From Bimastos eiseni (lineage: Eukaryota > Annelida > Clitellata > Crassiclitellata > Lumbricidae): a stretch of 64,000 nucleotides of DNA. The position numbers and the translations under genes were made by a program. The notes under the pieces are model-generated. The model saw only the letters and a list, made by a program, of their open reading frames with translations, searched no databases and was not told the origin of the DNA. This document shows positions 62,901-64,000 of this stretch, one piece after another; the first letter of the stretch is position 1; the number at the start of each line of letters is the position of its first letter. Location of the stretch: the NCBI GenBank assembly GCA_959347315.1, contig OY365806.1:33743969-33807968 (forward strand). The letters run 5' to 3'.

Positions 62901-63735
62901 ACTCCCAAAAGACCTCTGCCAGTTTGCTCCTCATCCTATAATGTATGTTAATTGCACCTCTTCTCCTCTTGCACTTTCTCTCTCCTCTCTCTCTCCTCTC
63001 TCTCTCTCTCTTTCTCTCCCTCTCTCGCCTCTCTTCAAGCCATCCTATCCCATCCTCAGTCTACTCATTTGTCATCATCACCGATTGCTATAATTACACC
63101 ATGCAGTCTCCTAAGGTTGCCCTCCCTGGAATTTTAGCCTGGCACCTGGTGGGAACAAAGCATTATGGCTTTTGCAGACTTCATTTGATATTGCGCCGGT
63201 GAATAAATTGGTCTCCCTGATGCGACTTTTGTGTAGCACCAAGGAATTTGAACTTTTTTTATATGACCCTACCTGATATTATGTGACCGATCATACTGAG
63301 CTCATCTCACTTTATATTACCTTATCTTATCTCAGCTCAGCCTACATCAGTTGCCTACATTTCATTGAGATTGTTGAGCGAATAGCAACTGAGTTGTTGT
63401 CATAGATCTTTGAACCTCAGATGCAGACCCAAGTCCTTGCAACTGGGGTGCGATGATGATGACGATGAGGAGGAGGAGGAGGAGGAGGAGGTAGTCCAAG
63501 TAATAGAGATGTGGTTGTAGGTCTATGCGACTGGTTATGGAGCCGGTGGTCGACTGGGCATCGGAGGAACGGACTCTGTTGCAACACCATCTTTGTTGGA
63601 GTCGATTCAGCATGTCTTTATAAAGAAGGTGTCTGTGAATTCGGGTGGAAAGCACTGCCTGGCCCTCTCTTCTGAGGGTGAAGTCTTTTCGTGGGGAGAG
63701 GGAGAGGATGGAAAATTAGGTCATGGAAACAGAAG
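8886..63735 (+). CDS. HERC2: HERC2 ortholog, giant HECT/RLD E3 ubiquitin ligase (66 exons, 3' end beyond window)
   Basis: This is the overall span; the exons are listed separately. Joining the 66 exons gives 13151 coding bases (4383 codons plus 2 bases) with phase kept at every junction. Domains in order, with residues in this model: RLD1 about 457-820; cytochrome-b5-like about 1300-1378; MIB/HERC2 about 2045-2110; UBA-like about 2705-2760; CPH about 2800-2975; ZZ 2975-3018; DOC/APC10 about 3021-3215; RLD2 about 3240-3625; start of RLD3 from about 4255. This order is that of animal HERC2, whose human form is a little over 4800 residues and acts in DNA-damage signalling, centrosome function and ubiquitin ligation. 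The catalytic HECT domain should follow to the right of the window. The model already runs a few hundred residues longer than human at the same point, because of longer linkers. Orthology is judged from remembered human sequence, not from a search. Confidence 0.96.
9202..9322 (+). CDS. HERC2: HERC2 exon 2
   Basis: Residues 24-63, with [10 protein letters not shown] matching the HERC2 N-terminal helix. The acceptor ends at 9201 and the donor GT is at 9323. It leaves in phase 1. Confidence 0.88.
9681..10050. repeat. 35-bp minisatellite in intron 2 (about 10 copies)
   Basis: Unit contains TCTGCATCTGTGGTTTAATT followed by CCTAGCGCGTCTT. The period is 35 bases at 9686, 9721 and 9756. Confidence 0.9.
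10253..10501 (+). CDS. HERC2: HERC2 exon 3, encodes eight-cysteine module
   Basis: Residues 64-146. Residues 71-96 hold eight cysteines (C71, C78, C80, C81, C85, C91, C93, C96) around the string [15 protein letters not shown] Ser/Thr/Asn-rich linker follows, then ESWTWGKQP, which matches the human DSWVWGKQP. Human HERC2 has a polar linker here as I remember it, so the cysteine module is an addition or an ancestral feature lost elsewhere. Acceptor TTACAG ends at 10252; phase 1 in and out. Confidence 0.9.
11138..11357 (+). CDS. HERC2: HERC2 exon 4
   Basis: Residues 147-219. [17 protein letters not shown] and [11 protein letters not shown] match the N-terminal HERC2 helices. A Lys-rich tail (TRKKQN) follows. 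Donor GTGACT is at 11358; it leaves in phase 2. Confidence 0.9.
11478..11705. repeat. 16-bp minisatellite in intron 4 (about 14 copies)
   Basis: Unit TATTGATGTTTATTGC with T/C changes (TATCGATGTTTACTGC). It produces overlapping open frames that are not genes. Confidence 0.95.
12122..13476 (-). mobile_element. hAT-type DNA transposon with TIRs and perfect 8-bp TSD
   Basis: The ends are CAGAGGTCCCCAAAG and its complement CTTTGGGGACCTCTG. The 8 bases GTTTAAAA flank both sides (12114-12121 and 13477-13484). The minus strand at about 13080-13200 still reads like a hAT transposase ([17 protein letters not shown] string), in broken frames. It sits in intron 4. Confidence 0.88.
13798..14058 (+). CDS. 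HERC2: HERC2 exon 5
   Basis: Residues 220-306. [20 protein letters not shown] and [19 protein letters not shown] are nearly identical to vertebrate HERC2, the best-kept part of the N-terminus. Acceptor GCTGCAG ends at 13797, donor GTATGT at 14059; phase 2 out. Confidence 0.95.
14249..14531 (+). CDS. HERC2: HERC2 exon 6
   Basis: Residues 307-401, with [20 protein letters not shown] and [13 protein letters not shown]. Acceptor TTGTAG ends at 14248, donor GTGAGT at 14532; phase 0 out. Confidence 0.95.
14835..14993 (+). CDS. HERC2: HERC2 exon 7
   Basis: Residues 402-454, with [13 protein letters not shown] and [11 protein letters not shown], the last helical segment before RLD1. 159 bases, phase 0 at both ends. 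Confidence 0.95.
15251..15454 (+). CDS. HERC2: HERC2 exon 8, start of RLD1
   Basis: Residues 455-522. DVFGWGAL opens the first RCC1-like propeller, and [11 protein letters not shown] replaces the usual W-G closing strand. Phase 0 at both ends. Confidence 0.93.
16069..16220 (+). CDS. HERC2: HERC2 exon 9, RLD1 blade
   Basis: Residues 523-572. [18 protein letters not shown] followed by LGQLGHGDN is the one fully canonical RCC1 turn in RLD1. Donor GTGGGT at 16221; phase 2 out. Confidence 0.95.
16330..16580 (-). pseudogene. LINE C-terminal fragment, antisense in intron 9
   Basis: The minus strand reads [20 protein letters not shown], the Arg-rich post-RT tail seen in RTE/other LINE proteins. It is short and broken. 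Confidence 0.5.
16743..16996 (+). CDS. HERC2: HERC2 exon 10, degenerate RLD1 blades
   Basis: Residues 573-657. [10 protein letters not shown] keeps the W-G strand, but the glycine-rich loop (GxLGxG) is replaced by [21 protein letters not shown] keeps a trace of the next blade, where human reads CGSGDAQT. Acceptor GCTTGTAG ends at 16742; phase 1 out. Confidence 0.9.
17302..17473 (+). CDS. HERC2: HERC2 exon 11, degenerate RLD1 blade
   Basis: Residues 658-714. SLYIWMDAG and GRLYMW are RCC1 strand remnants; the expected GDGDYGKLGRGG-type loop is absent. The acceptor TTTAAG ends at 17301. The donor is inferred at 17474 (TG/GTACGG) because it joins exon 12 in frame as ...YMWGHKDN. Confidence 0.85.
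17903..18237. repeat. 11-bp minisatellite in intron 11 (about 30 near-perfect copies)
   Basis: Unit CTCATCCTCCT. Because 3 units equal 33 bases, all three + strand frames read an 11-residue repeat ([11 protein letters not shown]), which explains the long open frames there. Confidence 0.97.
18638..18920 (+). CDS. HERC2: HERC2 exon 12, last RLD1 blades
   Basis: Residues 715-809. [14 protein letters not shown] is a divergent blade loop; [17 protein letters not shown] is near canonical. [16 protein letters not shown] closes the propeller as in human. Phase 0 out with donor GTGAGA. Confidence 0.94.
19198..19398 (+). CDS. HERC2: HERC2 exon 13
   Basis: Residues 810-876. It starts SFVW like the human SFAW, then [18 protein letters not shown] and [19 protein letters not shown]. 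Phase 0 at both ends. Confidence 0.95.
19651..19885 (+). CDS. HERC2: HERC2 exon 14
   Basis: Residues 877-954, with [20 protein letters not shown], very close to vertebrate HERC2. Acceptor TTGCAACAG ends at 19650; phase 1 out. Confidence 0.95.
20318..20442 (+). CDS. HERC2: HERC2 exon 15
   Basis: Residues 955-996, with [20 protein letters not shown], as in human RRFMIDLLVGSLMADGGL. Acceptor CTGACAG ends at 20317; phase 0 out. Confidence 0.95.
20490..20800 (+). pseudogene. mariner/Tc1-like transposase fragment in intron 15
   Basis: Frames give [37 protein letters not shown] and [16 protein letters not shown], like the helix-turn-helix and first catalytic Asp region (FTDEK) of mariner-type transposases. 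Frames shift, so it is broken. Confidence 0.65.
20813..20910 (+). mobile_element. tRNA-derived SINE head
   Basis: TAGCTGAGTGGTTAGAGTG matches a Pol III A box, and AGGTTTGAGCC about 35 bases later a B box. It follows the mariner fragment directly. Confidence 0.6.
21129..21355 (+). CDS. HERC2: HERC2 exon 16, acidic linker
   Basis: Residues 997-1071. An acidic, charged linker ([23 protein letters not shown]) ends in [11 protein letters not shown], which is conserved. Phase 2 out with donor GTGAGA. Confidence 0.92.
21829..22079 (+). CDS. HERC2: HERC2 exon 17
   Basis: Residues 1072-1155. A Ser-rich stretch ([10 protein letters not shown]) precedes [16 protein letters not shown], which matches the human [14 protein letters not shown]. 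Phase 1 out. Confidence 0.92.
22419..22583 (+). CDS. HERC2: HERC2 exon 18
   Basis: Residues 1156-1210, with [20 protein letters not shown], equivalent to the human LLKKYTALLCTHIGDILPVA. Acceptor TATGTAG ends at 22418; phase 1 at both ends. Confidence 0.93.
22700..23090. repeat. (GATT)n-rich degenerate repeat in intron 18
   Basis: GATTGATTGA, ATTTATTTATTT and related units fill most of the intron up to the acceptor of exon 19. Confidence 0.8.
23096..23290 (+). CDS. HERC2: HERC2 exon 19
   Basis: Residues 1211-1275, with [32 protein letters not shown] and EELAWPTI, all recognisable HERC2 strings. Phase 1 at both ends. Confidence 0.95.
23546..23761 (+). CDS. HERC2: HERC2 exon 20, cytochrome-b5-like domain
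   Basis: Residues 1276-1347. [20 protein letters not shown] and [11 protein letters not shown] form the b5-like core. The HPGG heme-ligand motif of true cytochrome b5 is absent, as I believe it is in human HERC2, so heme binding is not expected. Phase 1 out. Confidence 0.94.
24155..24246 (+). CDS. HERC2: HERC2 exon 21, end of b5-like domain
   Basis: Residues 1348-1378, with [12 protein letters not shown] matching the human MHAFCVGQYLE. Acceptor ATTGCAG ends at 24154, donor GTAGGC at 24247; phase 0 out. Confidence 0.94.
24808..25072 (+). CDS. HERC2: HERC2 exon 22
   Basis: Residues 1379-1466, with [17 protein letters not shown] and [19 protein letters not shown]. The 5' edge is uncertain: I chose the ATATAAG acceptor (ends 24807), but a site 6 bases further also keeps frame. 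Phase 1 out. Confidence 0.85.
25440..25746 (+). CDS. HERC2: HERC2 exon 23, His/Gln-rich insert
   Basis: Residues 1467-1568. A low-complexity His/Gln run ([16 protein letters not shown]) is followed by a Glu run, then [20 protein letters not shown] and [12 protein letters not shown], which match human. Acceptor GTTTAG ends at 25439; phase 2 out. Confidence 0.93.
26059..26221 (+). CDS. HERC2: HERC2 exon 24
   Basis: Residues 1569-1623, with [12 protein letters not shown] and [16 protein letters not shown]. Acceptor GTTGAAG ends at 26058, donor GTTAGT at 26222; phase 0 out. Confidence 0.93.
26240..26370. repeat. (ATC)n repeat with CATCATTAATAT units, intron 24
   Basis: CATCAT/CACCAC tracts followed by four copies of an ATCATCATTAAT unit. 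Confidence 0.9.
26683..26878 (+). CDS. HERC2: HERC2 exon 25
   Basis: Residues 1624-1688, with [20 protein letters not shown] and RPAICNQ, near identical to human. It ends in a basic stretch (DRRKSR). Phase 1 out. Confidence 0.95.
27158..27405 (+). CDS. HERC2: HERC2 exon 26, Ser/Thr-rich linker
   Basis: Residues 1689-1771. A polar Ser/Thr/Ala-rich linker with little similarity to human except KSPK-like KSHRK near the end. The assumed donor at 27406 is GTCTCT, a weak site at the edge of a TCTGTCTTTGTC minisatellite. The frame stays open into the repeat, so the 3' edge is uncertain. Confidence 0.75.
27406..28000. repeat. (TCTGTCTTTGTC)n minisatellite beginning at the exon 26 donor
   Basis: About 590 bases of 12-base units (TCTGTCTTTGTC, TCTGTCTTTATC). 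The frame of exon 26 stays open through it, as VFVSVFIS repeats, until TGA at 28001-28003. Confidence 0.95.
28078..28290. repeat. (ATCAATCATCCA)n degenerate repeat, intron 26
   Basis: Repeated AATCATCCA and CAATCAATCA motifs between the T/C-rich repeat and exon 27. Confidence 0.85.
28408..28578 (+). CDS. HERC2: HERC2 exon 27
   Basis: Residues 1772-1828, with [20 protein letters not shown], comparable to human TIAEFALKEEPVDVEKMRK. 171 bases, phase 0 at both ends. Confidence 0.9.
28937..29070 (+). CDS. HERC2: HERC2 exon 28
   Basis: Residues 1829-1872, with [17 protein letters not shown] and [14 protein letters not shown], as in human ERAEVRLEGI and SVQYAMFCGWQRLI. Phase 2 out. Confidence 0.94.
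29280..29345 (-). mobile_element. possible tRNA-derived SINE, antisense
   Basis: The minus strand reads GAGCACTTTGCCTTGTGGTC then ATGGGTTCCACAC, resembling the anticodon arm and B box of a tRNA. The A box is unclear. Confidence 0.35.
29600..30165 (+). pseudogene. 3' end of a CR1/L2-like LINE in intron 28
   Basis: The frame 29629-30060 reads [38 protein letters not shown] and [19 protein letters not shown], the usual post-RT part of these LINEs. It ends in GGCACTATATAAAT and a (CATA)n tail near 30180. Confidence 0.8.
30190..30450 (+). pseudogene. C-terminal fragment of a second, RTE-like LINE
   Basis: The frame around 30280 reads [18 protein letters not shown] and [14 protein letters not shown], the basic tail of RTE-like LINE proteins. 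It follows the tail of the CR1-like copy, so one inserted beside the other. Confidence 0.55.
30618..30813 (+). CDS. HERC2: HERC2 exon 29
   Basis: Residues 1873-1938. [20 protein letters not shown] and [13 protein letters not shown] match the human CLKDVDLIPPFNRMLL region. Acceptor TTGTTAG ends at 30617; phase 0 out. Confidence 0.93.
31133..31286 (+). CDS. HERC2: HERC2 exon 30
   Basis: Residues 1939-1989, with [17 protein letters not shown] and [17 protein letters not shown], as in human RFLLVMLSMLTLQH and NSGMLALTQTALRL. Phase 1 out. Confidence 0.94.
31629..31849 (+). CDS. HERC2: HERC2 exon 31, start of MIB/HERC2 domain
   Basis: Residues 1990-2063. After a polar linker, [19 protein letters not shown] and PDWKWGDQ open the MIB/HERC2 domain, an SH3-like fold shared with Mind bomb. 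Phase 0 out. Confidence 0.95.
32523..32718 (+). CDS. HERC2: HERC2 exon 32, MIB/HERC2 domain
   Basis: Residues 2064-2128, with [11 protein letters not shown] and [18 protein letters not shown] followed by YDLRLAE, almost identical to human. Phase 1 out. Confidence 0.96.
33122..33352 (+). CDS. HERC2: HERC2 exon 33 (tandem NAGNAG acceptor)
   Basis: Residues 2129-2205, with [18 protein letters not shown] and [16 protein letters not shown]. The acceptor reads TAGCAG: cutting after either AG (exon start 33122 or 33125) keeps frame and changes one residue. Donor GTATGT at 33353; phase 1 out. Confidence 0.88.
33908..34069 (+). repeat. 81-bp tandem duplication covering the exon 34 acceptor
   Basis: Two copies (about 33908-33988 and 33989-34069) each with GTTTAGTGTTTGCTCTGATG, TGTTCAG, and CAAAGCAAGAGCAGTTCTGT, differing at a few bases. 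Confidence 0.95.
34018..34217 (+). CDS. HERC2: HERC2 exon 34 (duplicated acceptor region)
   Basis: Residues 2206-2272, with [12 protein letters not shown] and LLTQK. The first part ([15 protein letters not shown]) lies in an 81-bp unit present twice in tandem. Acceptor TGTTCAG is used here at 34017; an equivalent one at 33936 in the first copy would add 27 residues in frame. The donor GTACAG at 34218 is chosen because the next exon continues VLALRLL as in human. Confidence 0.82.
34218..35244. other. intron 34, no recognised element
   Basis: AT-rich sequence with short internal near-repeats around GTACATGTAAGTCATGG (34780-34830). I see no gene or transposon. Confidence 0.5.
35245..35389 (+). 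CDS. HERC2: HERC2 exon 35
   Basis: Residues 2273-2320, with [15 protein letters not shown] and [16 protein letters not shown], as in human VHLLQAVLPSWDK and LFDFLGSLLTTCSSD. Phase 1 out. Confidence 0.95.
35809..36005 (+). CDS. HERC2: HERC2 exon 36
   Basis: Residues 2321-2386, with [19 protein letters not shown] and [13 protein letters not shown]. Acceptor GGCTGCAG ends at 35808; phase 0 out with donor GTCAGT. Confidence 0.94.
36550..36789 (+). CDS. HERC2: HERC2 exon 37
   Basis: Residues 2387-2466, with [19 protein letters not shown] and GQVTLQFLD, an SH3-like segment also present in human HERC2. 240 bases, phase 0 at both ends. Confidence 0.95.
37092..37380. repeat. 60-bp minisatellite in intron 37 (almost 5 copies)
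   Basis: Unit starts AAAGTGCATCTCACACAATC and ends ACAACAATAAAT, with period exactly 60 bases. Both strands carry an open frame of 20-residue repeats. No splice signals support its use. Confidence 0.97.
37740..38310 (-). pseudogene. LINE RT C-terminal fragment, antisense in intron 37
   Basis: The minus frame 37936-38355 reads [34 protein letters not shown] and [12 protein letters not shown], aligning with the thumb/post-RT part of CR1/jockey LINEs. The YADD region is missing. Confidence 0.6.
38830..39007 (+). CDS. HERC2: HERC2 exon 38
   Basis: Residues 2467-2525, with [18 protein letters not shown], as in human FTEPMLSVWAQLVNLAGS. Acceptor ATTTCAG ends at 38829; phase 1 out. Confidence 0.93.
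39361..39966 (+). CDS. HERC2: HERC2 exon 39, largest exon, start of UBA-like segment
   Basis: Residues 2526-2727, the longest exon at 606 bases. It has [20 protein letters not shown], identical in most positions to human. A Pro/Ser/Arg-rich variable part follows, then [20 protein letters not shown], the start of a UBA-like fold. Phase 1 out. Confidence 0.96.
40252..40454 (+). CDS. HERC2: HERC2 exon 40
   Basis: Residues 2728-2795. [18 protein letters not shown] completes the UBA-like segment; an acidic tract ([20 protein letters not shown]) follows as in human. The donor GTTGGA at 40455 is weak, but it joins the next exon in frame. Confidence 0.88.
41175..41366 (+). CDS. HERC2: HERC2 exon 41, start of CPH domain
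   Basis: Residues 2796-2859, with [18 protein letters not shown] and [13 protein letters not shown], the beginning of the CPH (Cul7/PARC/HERC2) domain that binds p53 tetramers in human. Phase 0 at both ends. Confidence 0.95.
41484..42995 (+). pseudogene. near-intact LINE reverse transcriptase (CR1/L2-like) in intron 41, 5' truncated
   Basis: One frame runs from 41484 to the stop after 42863 with a single internal TAA at 41688-41690. RT blocks: [63 protein letters not shown], and the tail [20 protein letters not shown] and [10 protein letters not shown]. The catalytic YADD is YADN (Asn codon at 42075-42077), so the copy should be inactive. The 3' end reads GTGCTATATAAAT, then CGATACAATAC. It is in the same orientation as HERC2. 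Confidence 0.9.
43262..43435. repeat. ~20-bp minisatellite, intron 41
   Basis: Degenerate AACCAACAGATCA units just upstream of exon 42. Confidence 0.9.
43501..43621 (+). CDS. HERC2: HERC2 exon 42, CPH domain
   Basis: Residues 2860-2899, with [19 protein letters not shown] and [11 protein letters not shown], near identical to human. The acceptor GTGTAG ends at 43500. The donor GTCAGT at 43622 was chosen because it gives phase 1 for the next exon. Confidence 0.93.
43843..43959 (+). CDS. HERC2: HERC2 exon 43
   Basis: Residues 2900-2938, with [11 protein letters not shown] and [17 protein letters not shown], as in human. Acceptor GCTATAG ends at 43842; phase 1 at both ends. Confidence 0.95.
44033..44256 (+). 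mobile_element. tRNA-derived SINE with CORE-like middle
   Basis: A box GCTGATCGGTTAGAGCG, B box GCGGGTTCAACCC, then GTGTATGGACCTTGAGCAAG followed by TCC, which recalls the CORE-SINE middle GTGACCTTGGGCAAGTC. The 3' tail is GTTGGAAGAAGGGCGATATA. It lies in intron 43. Confidence 0.7.
44966..45074 (+). CDS. HERC2: HERC2 exon 44
   Basis: Residues 2939-2974, with [20 protein letters not shown] and LVSVTHDNV. It closes the second SH3-like unit before the ZZ finger. Phase 2 out with donor GTGAGC. Confidence 0.95.
45288..46014. mobile_element. non-coding hAT-like element (727 bp) with TIRs
   Basis: The ends TAGAGCTGAACCGATA and TATCGGTACAGCTCTA are inverted repeats with one mismatch. Flanks are TGACTCGT and TGACTCAC (6 of 8 match). 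Subterminal ATCGGC motifs repeat near the right end. No transposase is seen. It lies in intron 44. Confidence 0.8.
46144..46280 (+). CDS. HERC2: HERC2 exon 45, ZZ zinc finger
   Basis: Residues 2975-3020. All eight ZZ ligands are visible: CNGC, CREC, CMTC and the closing H-R-H. In human the ZZ finger binds SUMO1 and histone H3 N-termini. Acceptor GTGTAG ends at 46143; phase 1 out. Confidence 0.97.
46524..46741 (+). CDS. HERC2: HERC2 exon 46, start of DOC/APC10 domain
   Basis: Residues 3021-3093, with [19 protein letters not shown] and [10 protein letters not shown], the DOC/APC10 jelly-roll start. Phase 0 out with donor GTAAAC. Confidence 0.96.
47176..47373 (+). CDS. HERC2: HERC2 exon 47, DOC domain
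   Basis: Residues 3094-3159, with [20 protein letters not shown] and [17 protein letters not shown], as in human. 198 bases, phase 0 at both ends. Confidence 0.97.
47598..47921 (+). CDS. HERC2: HERC2 exon 48, end of DOC, start of RLD2
   Basis: Residues 3160-3267. [20 protein letters not shown] ends the DOC domain; [12 protein letters not shown] is the acidic linker; [14 protein letters not shown] opens RLD2. 324 bases, phase 0 at both ends. Confidence 0.97.
47985..48065 (+). mobile_element. 3' tail of the same SINE family, (AAT)n ended
   Basis: TGCACTTATGAGCAAAAAAT and GTTGGAAGAAGGGCGGTAT match the tail of the SINE at 44033-44256; an (AAT)n run follows at 48046-48066. Confidence 0.75.
48246..48327 (+). 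CDS. HERC2: HERC2 exon 49, RLD2
   Basis: Residues 3268-3294, with [12 protein letters not shown], the first inner strand of RLD2. Acceptor GTTGCAG ends at 48245; phase 1 out. Confidence 0.93.
48667..48810 (+). CDS. HERC2: HERC2 exon 50, RLD2
   Basis: Residues 3295-3342, with [18 protein letters not shown] and [11 protein letters not shown], almost identical to human. Acceptor CCTTAG ends at 48666; phase 1 at both ends. Confidence 0.96.
49216..49306 (+). CDS. HERC2: HERC2 exon 51, RLD2
   Basis: Residues 3343-3372, with [19 protein letters not shown] and GKLGHFSR. Acceptor ATTAAG ends at 49215; phase 2 out. Confidence 0.96.
49317..49405. repeat. (ATT)n microsatellite in intron 51
   Basis: ATTATTATT with few interruptions. 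The rest of this intron (to 50195) shows no recognised element. Confidence 0.9.
50196..50373 (+). CDS. HERC2: HERC2 exon 52, RLD2
   Basis: Residues 3373-3432, with [20 protein letters not shown] and [17 protein letters not shown]. Acceptor TGTGTAG ends at 50195; phase 0 out with donor GTACAT. Confidence 0.97.
50750..51003 (+). CDS. HERC2: HERC2 exon 53, RLD2
   Basis: Residues 3433-3516, with [38 protein letters not shown] and [19 protein letters not shown]. Ends in a split Trp codon; donor GTAAGC at 51004; phase 2 out. Confidence 0.97.
51630..51774 (+). CDS. HERC2: HERC2 exon 54, RLD2
   Basis: Residues 3517-3565, with [18 protein letters not shown] and [19 protein letters not shown]. Acceptor TGTTTAG ends at 51629; phase 0 out. 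Confidence 0.97.
52486..52711 (+). CDS. HERC2: HERC2 exon 55, end of RLD2
   Basis: Residues 3566-3640, with [20 protein letters not shown] and [14 protein letters not shown], then [11 protein letters not shown] beyond the propeller. Acceptor GTTTAAG ends at 52485; phase 1 out. Confidence 0.96.
52712..53100. repeat. pyrimidine-rich intron 55 tract
   Basis: Long CTTC/TCTT-rich stretch. Open frames there are compositional. Confidence 0.8.
53202..53379 (+). CDS. HERC2: HERC2 exon 56
   Basis: Residues 3641-3699, with [20 protein letters not shown] and [16 protein letters not shown]. The acceptor TTGTATTAG (ends 53201) follows a good pyrimidine tract and gives the required phase, although the frame is also open upstream. 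Phase 2 out. Confidence 0.9.
54008..54335 (+). CDS. HERC2: HERC2 exon 57, low-complexity linker
   Basis: Residues 3700-3809. It starts RDAVVGSL like the human RDAVVGAL, then a Ser/Pro/Ala-rich linker with a six-alanine run, ending [11 protein letters not shown]. Phase 0 out. Confidence 0.92.
54667..54924 (+). CDS. HERC2: HERC2 exon 58, glycine-rich then conserved
   Basis: Residues 3810-3895. A Gly/Glu-rich stretch of about 30 residues ([15 protein letters not shown]) precedes [20 protein letters not shown], which matches human. Phase 0 at both ends. Confidence 0.93.
55311..55464 (+). CDS. HERC2: HERC2 exon 59
   Basis: Residues 3896-3946, with [19 protein letters not shown] and [16 protein letters not shown], as in human. 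Acceptor TTATGCAG ends at 55310; phase 1 out. Confidence 0.96.
55780..56320 (-). pseudogene. RTE-like LINE reverse-transcriptase fragment, antisense in intron 59
   Basis: The minus strand has two abutting frames (56305-56021 and 56018-55788): [20 protein letters not shown], then [36 protein letters not shown] and [12 protein letters not shown]. This order is that of LINE proteins with a typical YGSETWT motif. A frameshift near 56020 separates them. Confidence 0.75.
56441..56630. repeat. ~66-72-bp tandem repeat just upstream of exon 60
   Basis: About 2.7 copies containing TTCTTCTTTAGGAGGTTGAA and AACAATGGATG, ending about 12 bases before the exon 60 acceptor. Confidence 0.9.
56642..56749 (+). 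CDS. HERC2: HERC2 exon 60
   Basis: Residues 3947-3982, with [20 protein letters not shown], identical to the human string. Acceptor TTGCTCAG ends at 56641; phase 1 at both ends. Confidence 0.97.
57180..58162. mobile_element. foldback (long inverted repeat) hAT-like element, 983 bp
   Basis: The ends are CAGCGTTTCCCAA and TTGGGAAACACTG, with flanks ACATAATG and ATGTAATG (6 of 8 match). The inside is self-complementary: TAAAATCTTATTTTAGC near 57336 pairs with GCTAAAATAAGATTTTA near 57940, and AGCTGGGTTGATGAAAA near 57477 pairs with repeated TCATCAATCTAGCTCCCA near 57831. No protein is encoded. Confidence 0.8.
58545..58835 (+). CDS. HERC2: HERC2 exon 61
   Basis: Residues 3983-4079, with [20 protein letters not shown] and [14 protein letters not shown], as in human. 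Acceptor TGTTTAG ends at 58544; phase 1 at both ends. Confidence 0.97.
59308..59408 (+). CDS. HERC2: HERC2 exon 62
   Basis: Residues 4080-4113, with [16 protein letters not shown], as in human HRMWALQRLRKLL. The acceptor GAGTAG (ends 59307) is preferred over a TTTCAG 10 bases downstream, which would break the frame. Phase 0 out. Confidence 0.88.
59409..60479. other. intron 62, no gene
   Basis: Contains a TTTC-rich tract at 59526-59566 and a possible degenerate repeat around 59820-60230. Human HERC2 has extra coding sequence at this protein position, but I found no matching exon here. Confidence 0.45.
60480..60605 (+). CDS. HERC2: HERC2 exon 63
   Basis: Residues 4114-4155, with [20 protein letters not shown] and YSRFFK, as in human. 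126 bases, phase 0 at both ends. Confidence 0.95.
60630..60960. repeat. degenerate ~25-30-bp repeat (CCTGACCTAGATT) in intron 63
   Basis: Repeated GACCTAGATT, GACCCAGATTTGAT and CCTGGCCCAGATTC strings. Confidence 0.75.
61006..61277 (+). CDS. HERC2: HERC2 exon 64
   Basis: Residues 4156-4245, with [32 protein letters not shown] and [15 protein letters not shown], as in human. Acceptor TGTGCAG ends at 61005; phase 2 out. Confidence 0.97.
61278..62581. other. intron 64, no recognised element
   Basis: 1.3 kb of AT-rich sequence, without a gene or transposon I can identify. Confidence 0.5.
62582..62780 (+). CDS. HERC2: HERC2 exon 65, start of RLD3
   Basis: Residues 4246-4312, with [35 protein letters not shown] and [18 protein letters not shown], the first blade of RLD3. 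Acceptor TCTTGTAG ends at 62581; phase 0 out. Confidence 0.97.
62975..63045. repeat. (CTCT)n tract, intron 65
   Basis: Pyrimidine run of CTCTCTCT units. A (GAG)n tract at 63460-63492 lies shortly before exon 66. Confidence 0.85.
63521..63735 (+). CDS. HERC2: HERC2 exon 66, RLD3, last exon in window
   Basis: Residues 4313-4383, with [38 protein letters not shown] and [13 protein letters not shown]. Acceptor GTTGTAG ends at 63520. Donor GTAGAG at 63736; phase 2 out, so the next exon must supply one base. Confidence 0.97.
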
Positions 63736-64000
63736 GTAGAGCTCCAGTCACTCCCCAACTGCCTTGTAGCATGCTTATACTACTTATTGGATATAAGGTC
63801 AGATGGAATGATTCATTCTGCCAATCAGTCACTTATTCATTTATCCATCCATTAATTTGTTTGATTCTTAATTCATTTATTTATTCTGTCGGTCATTTGT
63901 TCAGTCATTCGTATTGATTTAAATCCTTAATTAGTTTGGTCTTTGGCTCACTGCATCTGTAGAATGATGCATTAATTCATCATTTGTTCATTCGTTGATG
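63736..64000. other. intron 66 start, window end
   Basis: Donor GTAGAG then AT-rich (ATTCATTT) sequence. The next HERC2 exon is outside the window. Confidence 0.8.

Overview
The window is animal (metazoan) nuclear DNA and almost all of it is one gene. From 8886 to 63735 on the + strand I can assemble 66 consecutive coding exons of an ortholog of HERC2, the giant HECT/RCC1-domain E3 ubiquitin ligase. The exon ends use GT/AG sites, the reading phase is kept through every junction, and the joined frame gives 4383 complete codons. In order they encode an N-terminal helical region, a first RCC1-like propeller (RLD1), a cytochrome-b5-like domain, a MIB/HERC2 domain, a UBA-like segment, a CPH (Cul7-type) domain, a ZZ zinc finger, a DOC/APC10 domain, the second propeller (RLD2) and the first blades of the third (RLD3). 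The gene leaves the window inside RLD3, so the rest of RLD3 and the catalytic HECT domain lie further to the right.

The organism looks like a marine invertebrate with short introns (mostly 200-1000 bp), AT-rich non-coding DNA, many microsatellites and minisatellites, and scattered AGGCCT-centred palindromes. I cannot name the phylum. RLD2, the ZZ finger, DOC and the visible part of RLD3 are very close to vertebrate HERC2 as I remember it. RLD1 and several linkers are not.

Layout: 1-8860 is the 5' flank. It holds decayed LINE fragments (about 2105-4155), a decayed hAT transposase copy (about 6008-7020), several simple repeats and minisatellites, and a CpG-denser patch near 700-1110 that could be a promoter. 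I found no complete second gene there. From 8865 to 63735 the HERC2 exons alternate with introns. The introns carry hAT-type elements with terminal inverted repeats and 8-bp target-site duplications (12122-13476, 45288-46014), a foldback element (57180-58162), a mariner/Tc1 fragment, tRNA-derived SINEs, and LINE reverse-transcriptase pieces on both strands, the best preserved at 41484-42990. They also carry minisatellites with units of 11, 12, 16, 35 and 60 bp. The last 265 bases are intron.

The most unusual points are an eight-cysteine module encoded by exon 3, a strongly eroded RLD1 beside well-kept RLD2 and RLD3, an 81-bp tandem duplication that copies the acceptor of exon 34 in frame, and an exon 26 whose donor abuts a 590-bp repeat that keeps the reading frame open.
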